From the NCBI GenBank assembly GCA_021791995.1, contig JAJYVN010000103.1, positions 1 to 9,560 of the forward strand: 9,560 bases of DNA, written 5' to 3'. Below, piece by piece: positions 6,960-9,560 of the stretch. A program made the translations under genes and the position numbers. Origin of the DNA: Bacillota bacterium (lineage in GTDB: Bacteria > Bacillota > Sulfobacillia > RBS10-35 > JAJYVN01). The notes under the pieces are model-generated. The model was not told the origin of the DNA and made no database searches. It worked only from the letters and a program-made list of their open reading frames with translations. Each line of letters starts with the position of its first letter. Within the stretch, counting starts at the first letter, position 1.

Positions 6960-7310
6960 CTAACCCATCCCTAACAGCGCCACACCAACAATGATCAAGG
7001 CCAACGCCAACAGTTGACGCAGCGACAGATGCTCACCCAACGCCCACCAAGACAACGCAGCGACAATGACGTAGCCAAAGCTGACGAGTGGGTAGGCGGT
7101 GCTCAATTGTGCCGTCGTCAGCACCTTGACCCAAAGCAGCATGCTGGAACCAAAACAGACAAGGCCCAACAACAGGTACGGATTGGTGATTAAACGCACC
7201 GCCGTGGACAGCGGGTCCGGCCCAAACAGAGCCAGCGACCCCAGCGACCGCGCCGCCAACTTCAGCAAGAACTGCCCCACGGCACCAATCACCACAGACA
7301 CGAGCGCCAT
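6960..7310 (-). CDS. Four-helix DMT-superfamily transporter subunit (ArnE/EamA/SMR-like)
   Basis: The product has 116 residues with four hydrophobic segments (about 1-19, 44-63, 71-91, 97-115). The GQFLLKLAA in helix 1 (12-20), the helix-3 stretch STAYPLVSFGYV (70-81) and the loop ALGEHLS (90-96) are typical of half-size drug/metabolite transporters and of the ArnE/ArnF undecaprenyl-phosphate-aminoarabinose flippase pair. The Glu in helix 1 that small multidrug resistance pumps such as EmrE use is absent, which favours an ArnE-like lipid or sugar flippase over drug efflux. Such proteins work as dimers, and no second subunit is present here. The ATG at 7310 has no clear Shine-Dalgarno site. 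The open frame continues upstream, so helix 1 could be some 8 residues longer with a non-standard start. It converges with the coat operon. Confidence 0.8.
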   Translation of the reverse strand: MALVSVVIGAVGQFLLKLAARSLGSLALFGPDPLSTAVRLITNPYLLLGLVCFGSSMLLWVKVLTTAQLSTAYPLVSFGYVIVAALSWWALGEHLSLRQLLALALIIVGVALLGMG

Positions 7311-7424
7311 CGGAAGCCAACTATTGACGAGAATCGATTGCCCCTGACCACGAAGCTCTCGGACGGTCCATCAGGCCAGGGTGCAGCCCCTTCTGGCCCG
7401 AATTTGCCCTGCGGGCGTGGGCCG

Positions 7425-7453
7425 TTGATGAACCGTCATCCTTCGAATAGTAT
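7425..7453 (+). promoter_or_regulatory. Likely sigma-A-type promoter for yunC
   Basis: TTGATG (7425-7430) and TAGTAT (7448-7453) are separated by 17 bases; each hexamer matches 4 of 6 consensus bases. Transcription from about 7460 would give a leader of about 100 bases before the GTG at 7563. The rest of 7311-7562 contains no gene I can support. Confidence 0.45.
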
Positions 7454-7562
7454 GGCCGTTTCTGGGGAGTGGAGGCAAGCGTTCGACTCTGCGATGTGCC
7501 CTCGCGCGCCGGAAGGCACCACTTCATCCGCAGGTGCATATCGCTAGGCGGGGGGAATCGCC

Positions 7563-7877
7563 GTGATCAGTATGACCCCGATCCGTCTCTCCAAGGGCCA
7601 GGCCATCGGGATCACCGTCGAGTTGCCCAACACCCATCTTGTGATCGCCGCAACCGCCACCGGATACATCATGTGCGGTGCCCTCGATGTTGCCCTATTA
7701 GACCGGCTTTTGGGACATCGAGGCATCGTGGCGGGACGTTCCCTGGGCGTCCGAAACCTTACCGATCTTCTGGACCGACCACTAGAGAGCGTCACTGCAG
7801 GGGCGGCGCAGCAGGGCATCGAGCCGGGCATGACCGGACGCGACGCATTGGAGATCCTGCTTGCGACAGAAGCATAA
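7563..7877 (+). CDS. yunC: YunC/DUF1805 family protein
   Basis: The product has 104 residues. The hallmark stretch GYIMCGALDVALL (34-46) is followed by RGIVAGRSLGV (53-63), LLDRPLESVT (69-78) and GMTGRDAL (89-96), which matches B. subtilis YunC (DUF1805, Pfam PF08827) along its whole length. The GTG at 7563 is preferred over the ATG at 7572, because a GGGGGG run ends 7 bases before it and the opening MISMTPI aligns with the YunC start. The molecular function of the family is not known to me. The compact alpha/beta fold and the conserved Cys38 and Gly-rich segments suggest ligand binding. It has its own promoter and is convergent with the SDR gene (38-base gap), so it stands alone. Confidence 0.9.
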   Translation: MISMTPIRLSKGQAIGITVELPNTHLVIAATATGYIMCGALDVALLDRLLGHRGIVAGRSLGVRNLTDLLDRPLESVTAGAAQQGIEPGMTGRDALEILLATEA

Positions 7878-7915
7878 TCGTTCCCAGCGGCGGGCATGCA
7901 CAGGAGACAATCCAC

Positions 7916-8680
7916 TCAGGCCTCCCCCTGCCAGCCCCCGGTGACATTGAGGATCGCACCATTGATAAACGAACTCTCCGGCTTGCAGAAGAACAGCACA
8001 GCGTCCACCACATCCGCACTTGTCCCAGGGCGCCGAACCGGATTCTTCTTATCCCTGCGGGACTCTGCCTCTTGCCGGCTCAGATCCCGCTCTTCGACCA
8101 CCCCGGGATTGACCACATTAAAGGTAATCCCGTGTCGGCTCTCTTCCAGGGCAAAGCTGCGGGTAAGCGAGCAAACCGCCGCCTTTCCGGCCAAGTGGGG
8201 CCCGATACCGCGCCTACCGAGCGCGACCTCCGCACCCGCTGCACCGATGTTGACAACCCGTCCCCATCCCGCCTCGGCCAAATGGGGAAGAGCGGCCATT
8301 GTGGCGTAGAACGTAGCCCCCACGGTCCCCGCAATAATGCGTTCAAAGTCCTGATCTGTATGGTCCCTCAGCTTCTTTTCCGCGAACTCCCCCACGTTAT
8401 TGATCAGGATCTCCAAACCTCCCATCGCGGTGGCCGCATCACAAACCAAACGTCGCACCTCATCCCGATGGCTCGCATCGGCCCCCAGGACGAAGGCGCG
8501 CACCCCGAAACCGCGAGCGGCTTCAGCGGCCTCCTCGGCGGCCTCGCGGTGGCTCTTGTAGTTGAAGACAACATCGGCGCCCGCTCGAGCCAGTCCCAAG
8601 GCGATGTGCTTGCCGATCCCTCCTGAACTACCGGTTACCAACGCCCGCTTGCCCGTCAGGTCCTTTTTGTCCTGTGACAC
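7916..8680 (-). CDS. SDR-family oxidoreductase-like protein with a non-canonical active site
   Basis: The product has 254 residues from the GTG at 8680. The cofactor motif TGSSGGIG (16-23), the NNVG strand (94-97) and the C-terminal VTGGW-type ending identify a classical short-chain dehydrogenase of FabG type that should bind NAD(P). The catalytic tetrad is mostly replaced: the Tyr of YxxxK is His162 in HLAGK (Lys166 kept), the Ser position is Ala147 in NIGAAG, and the Asn position is Thr119. Normal hydride transfer with Tyr as acid is therefore unlikely. The product may bind nucleotide or substrate without turnover, or use His162. The frame is intact with good codon use, which argues against simple decay. 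The frame is open upstream to 8890, but only the 8680 start has a ribosome site. Confidence 0.88.
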   Translation of the reverse strand: MSQDKKDLTGKRALVTGSSGGIGKHIALGLARAGADVVFNYKSHREAAEEAAEAARGFGVRAFVLGADASHRDEVRRLVCDAATAMGGLEILINNVGEFAEKKLRDHTDQDFERIIAGTVGATFYATMAALPHLAEAGWGRVVNIGAAGAEVALGRRGIGPHLAGKAAVCSLTRSFALEESRHGITFNVVNPGVVEERDLSRQEAESRRDKKNPVRRPGTSADVVDAVLFFCKPESSFINGAILNVTGGWQGEA

Positions 8681-8688
8681 CTGCCACG

Positions 8689-8696
8689 CCTCCCCC
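8689..8696 (-). promoter_or_regulatory. Ribosome binding site fixing the SDR start
   Basis: GGGGGAGG on the minus strand ends 8 bases before the GTG at 8680. Seventy further upstream codons are open, but they do not resemble SDR proteins and lack such a site. Confidence 0.75.
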
Positions 8697-8806
8697 GGGA
8701 TTGAGGACGAGTCCGCCACGGCACCGGCAACCTGCCCCCATCCTTTTTTACCATACCACCTTGAACCGAGCGACTTGGCGGTAACACAAGATTTTAGCGT
8801 TCCCGT

Positions 8807-8838
8807 CGGTGCCGATGCCGCTCTGCTCCACGGCACCG
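8807..8838. repeat. Perfect 8-bp inverted repeat, with a third copy upstream of the SDR gene
   Basis: CGGTGCCG (8807-8814) pairs with CGGCACCG (8831-8838) over a 16-base loop. The second arm lies in a 13-base direct repeat, CCACGGCACCGGC, at 8716-8728 and again at 8828-8840. All lie in the 234-base gap between the SDR start and the right tnpA. It could be an operator or a transposon-end structure; no other gene is visible in this gap. Confidence 0.4.
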
Positions 8839-8899
8839 GCTCGTCGCATGCAGAGGGTTGCCAACATCCGAATGGTTTATCATCCAACATATGCCGACG

Positions 8900-8908
8900 T
8901 GATATAAT
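8900..8908 (+). promoter_or_regulatory. Extended -10 promoter of the right tnpA
   Basis: TGaTATAAT is a perfect extended -10 element six bases before the ATG at 8915. No good -35 box lies 16-18 bases upstream and no Shine-Dalgarno site is seen, so the message would be leaderless, as for the left copy. Confidence 0.6.
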
Positions 8909-8914
8909 GACTCT

Positions 8915-9127
8915 ATGAAGCTTTCGGACTGGGCCCGAAAGAATGGCATCGCATACCAGACCGCCTGAAAGTGGTGGAAGGCTGGAAAGCTGCCTATGCC
9001 AGCACGCCAGAGCCTACCGGGACGATTTTGGTGGAAGCCTCCGAGCGGGAGGAAGTGGGTGTGGTGTTGTACGCGCGGGTGTCCTCCACGGACCAGAAAG
9101 CCGACCTGGACCGTCAAGTGGCCCGCC
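8915..9127 (+). pseudogene. tnpA: Decayed, truncated IS607-type serine recombinase (TnpA)
   Basis: The frame opens MKLSDWARKNGIAYQTA, the same helix-turn-helix as the left-hand copy, then hits TGA at 8966-8968 where the other copy has Trp18. It continues KWWKAGKLPMPARQ. A one-base loss near 9009-9013 shifts the frame; after it come PTGTILV and VVLYARVSSTDQKADLDRQ, the recombinase active-site region. Homology ends at QVARL, exactly where a 115-bp repeat begins (9128). The protein therefore has three lesions and cannot function. It is related to but clearly different from the left-hand copy, so these are two separate elements and not a recent duplication. No tnpB is present. Confidence 0.9.
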
Positions 9128-9242
9128 TAGTACTACACTCGCAGCTGGCGGGACGCAGGAGCTGCCATCTACATGGGTTAACCATACGAGATAACCAAAT
9201 CGGGAACGGGTTAACCGATGATTTTCCACGGTCCTTGTCGAA
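9128..9242. repeat. 115-bp repeat, copy A
   Basis: This stretch matches 9331-9445 without a gap (about 95 of 115 bases identical by eye). It starts TAGTACTACACTCGCAG and ends CCTTGTCGAA. Inside is an inverted repeat: CATGGGTTAACC (9172-9183) and GGTTAACCGATG (9209-9220), one mismatch, 25-base loop. A second possible stem, GCAGCT/AGCTGC, lies at 9141-9165. It begins at the break in the tnpA pseudogene. No convincing coding sequence is seen in it or in the 88 bases that follow. Confidence 0.85.
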
Positions 9243-9330
9243 GGTGGGTAGAGGGTGGCCTCGTGCCGCGGCCGGGTCTGCTTATCCTTTTCCGACCGGT
9301 CCCTGGTCGCTCCGTTTCGGTCCGGCGCCC

Positions 9331-9445
9331 TAATACTACACTCGCAGTTGGAGTGACTCAAGAGAAACTATCCACATGGGTTAACCATAAGAGATGACAA
9401 AATCGTGGGCGGGTTAACCCATGATTTTCCACCGGCCTTGTCGAA
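9331..9445. repeat. 115-bp repeat, copy B
   Basis: Second copy, 203 bases after copy A. The inverted repeat is perfect here: CATGGGTTAACC (9375-9386) and GGTTAACCCATG (9412-9423), again with a 25-base loop. The least conserved part is the first-third segment (matching 9148-9167 of copy A), while the inverted repeat and the 3' end are nearly invariant. This suggests the structure, or a bound protein, matters more than the full sequence. Confidence 0.85.
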
Positions 9446-9560
9446 TGTCCCGTATTCATGAACAATATACGGGTGCAACTCAATGCGTGGCTCCGAGAGA
9501 AACAGTTGCGTGCGCTGCGGTTCGGCCCAAAGCCGGAAAAGCCCTTCGATCCCCAACGCC
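9368..9560 (-). CDS. Possible 3' end of an unidentified gene running into repeat B
   Basis: The minus-strand frame is open from the window edge to a TAG at 9368-9370. The first part (LFRLWAEPQ, FLSEPRIELHPYIVHEYG) reads like ordinary protein with fairly G/C-rich third positions, but I do not recognise it. The last 26 codons or so lie inside repeat B, which supplies both the tail and the stop, so the native end may have been lost. A plus-strand frame from the ATG at 9458 uses the same triplets and is nearly as plausible, but it has no ribosome site. Treat the strand as unproven. Confidence 0.3.
   Translation of the reverse strand, partial: ALGIEGLFRLWAEPQRTQLFLSEPRIELHPYIVHEYGTFDKAGGKSWVNPPTILSSLMVNPCG

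Noticed and set aside
7469..8626. Plus-strand open frame of 385 codons
   Set aside because: It overlaps yunC in another frame and runs antisense to the SDR gene. Both of those have clear family motifs and ribosome sites; this one has neither.
9128..9445. CRISPR array
   Set aside because: There are only two copies, each 115 bp and only about 83% identical, 88 bases apart, with no cas genes. This does not fit a CRISPR repeat-spacer pattern.

Overview
The window looks like about 9.6 kb of chromosome from a spore-forming Bacillota (Firmicutes) with a GC-rich genome. The indications are two adjacent spore-coat-type genes (a 58-residue helical-hairpin protein and a CotF-domain protein), a YunC/DUF1805 gene close to the Bacillus subtilis protein, purine-rich Shine-Dalgarno sites, several GTG or TTG starts, and codons rich in third-position G/C. 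I cannot name the genus. The gene mix would suit a thermophilic or acidophilic lineage such as Sulfobacillus- or Alicyclobacillus-like bacteria, but that is a guess.

Layout. The window is bracketed by two decayed IS607-type serine-recombinase (tnpA) genes that point outward: 1-291 on the minus strand, with an in-frame stop and cut by the window edge, and 8915-9127 on the plus strand, with a stop, a frameshift and a truncation. Between them lie ordinary single-copy genes: a large two-domain minus-strand gene (460-2913) that joins an asparagine-synthetase-like half with degraded active sites to a coenzyme F420-0:glutamate-ligase-like half; a divergent 3-hydroxyisobutyrate-dehydrogenase-family gene (3056-3925); a HAD phosphatase (minus, 3916-4635); a TerC/YjbE-type membrane protein (minus, 4772-5419); an SRPBCC/CoxG-like protein (minus, 5549-5974); the two coat-type genes (plus, 6120-6296 and 6329-6910); a four-helix ArnE/EamA-like transporter (minus, 6960-7310); yunC (plus, 7563-7877); and an SDR-fold protein lacking most of its catalytic tetrad (minus, 7916-8680).

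The genes do not form one pathway. TerC and HAD could be co-transcribed, and the two coat genes form a clear small operon. A perfect 26-bp palindrome sits between the convergent coat operon and transporter gene.

The right end (9128-9445) holds two ungapped copies of a 115-bp repeat, about 83% identical, exactly 203 bp apart. Each carries an inverted repeat built on GGTTAACC. The first copy begins exactly where recombinase homology stops, so these are candidate transposon-end, omega-RNA-like or MITE-like elements. Together with the unusual fusion protein they are the most interesting parts of the window. The last 115 bases probably belong to the end of another gene on the minus strand.
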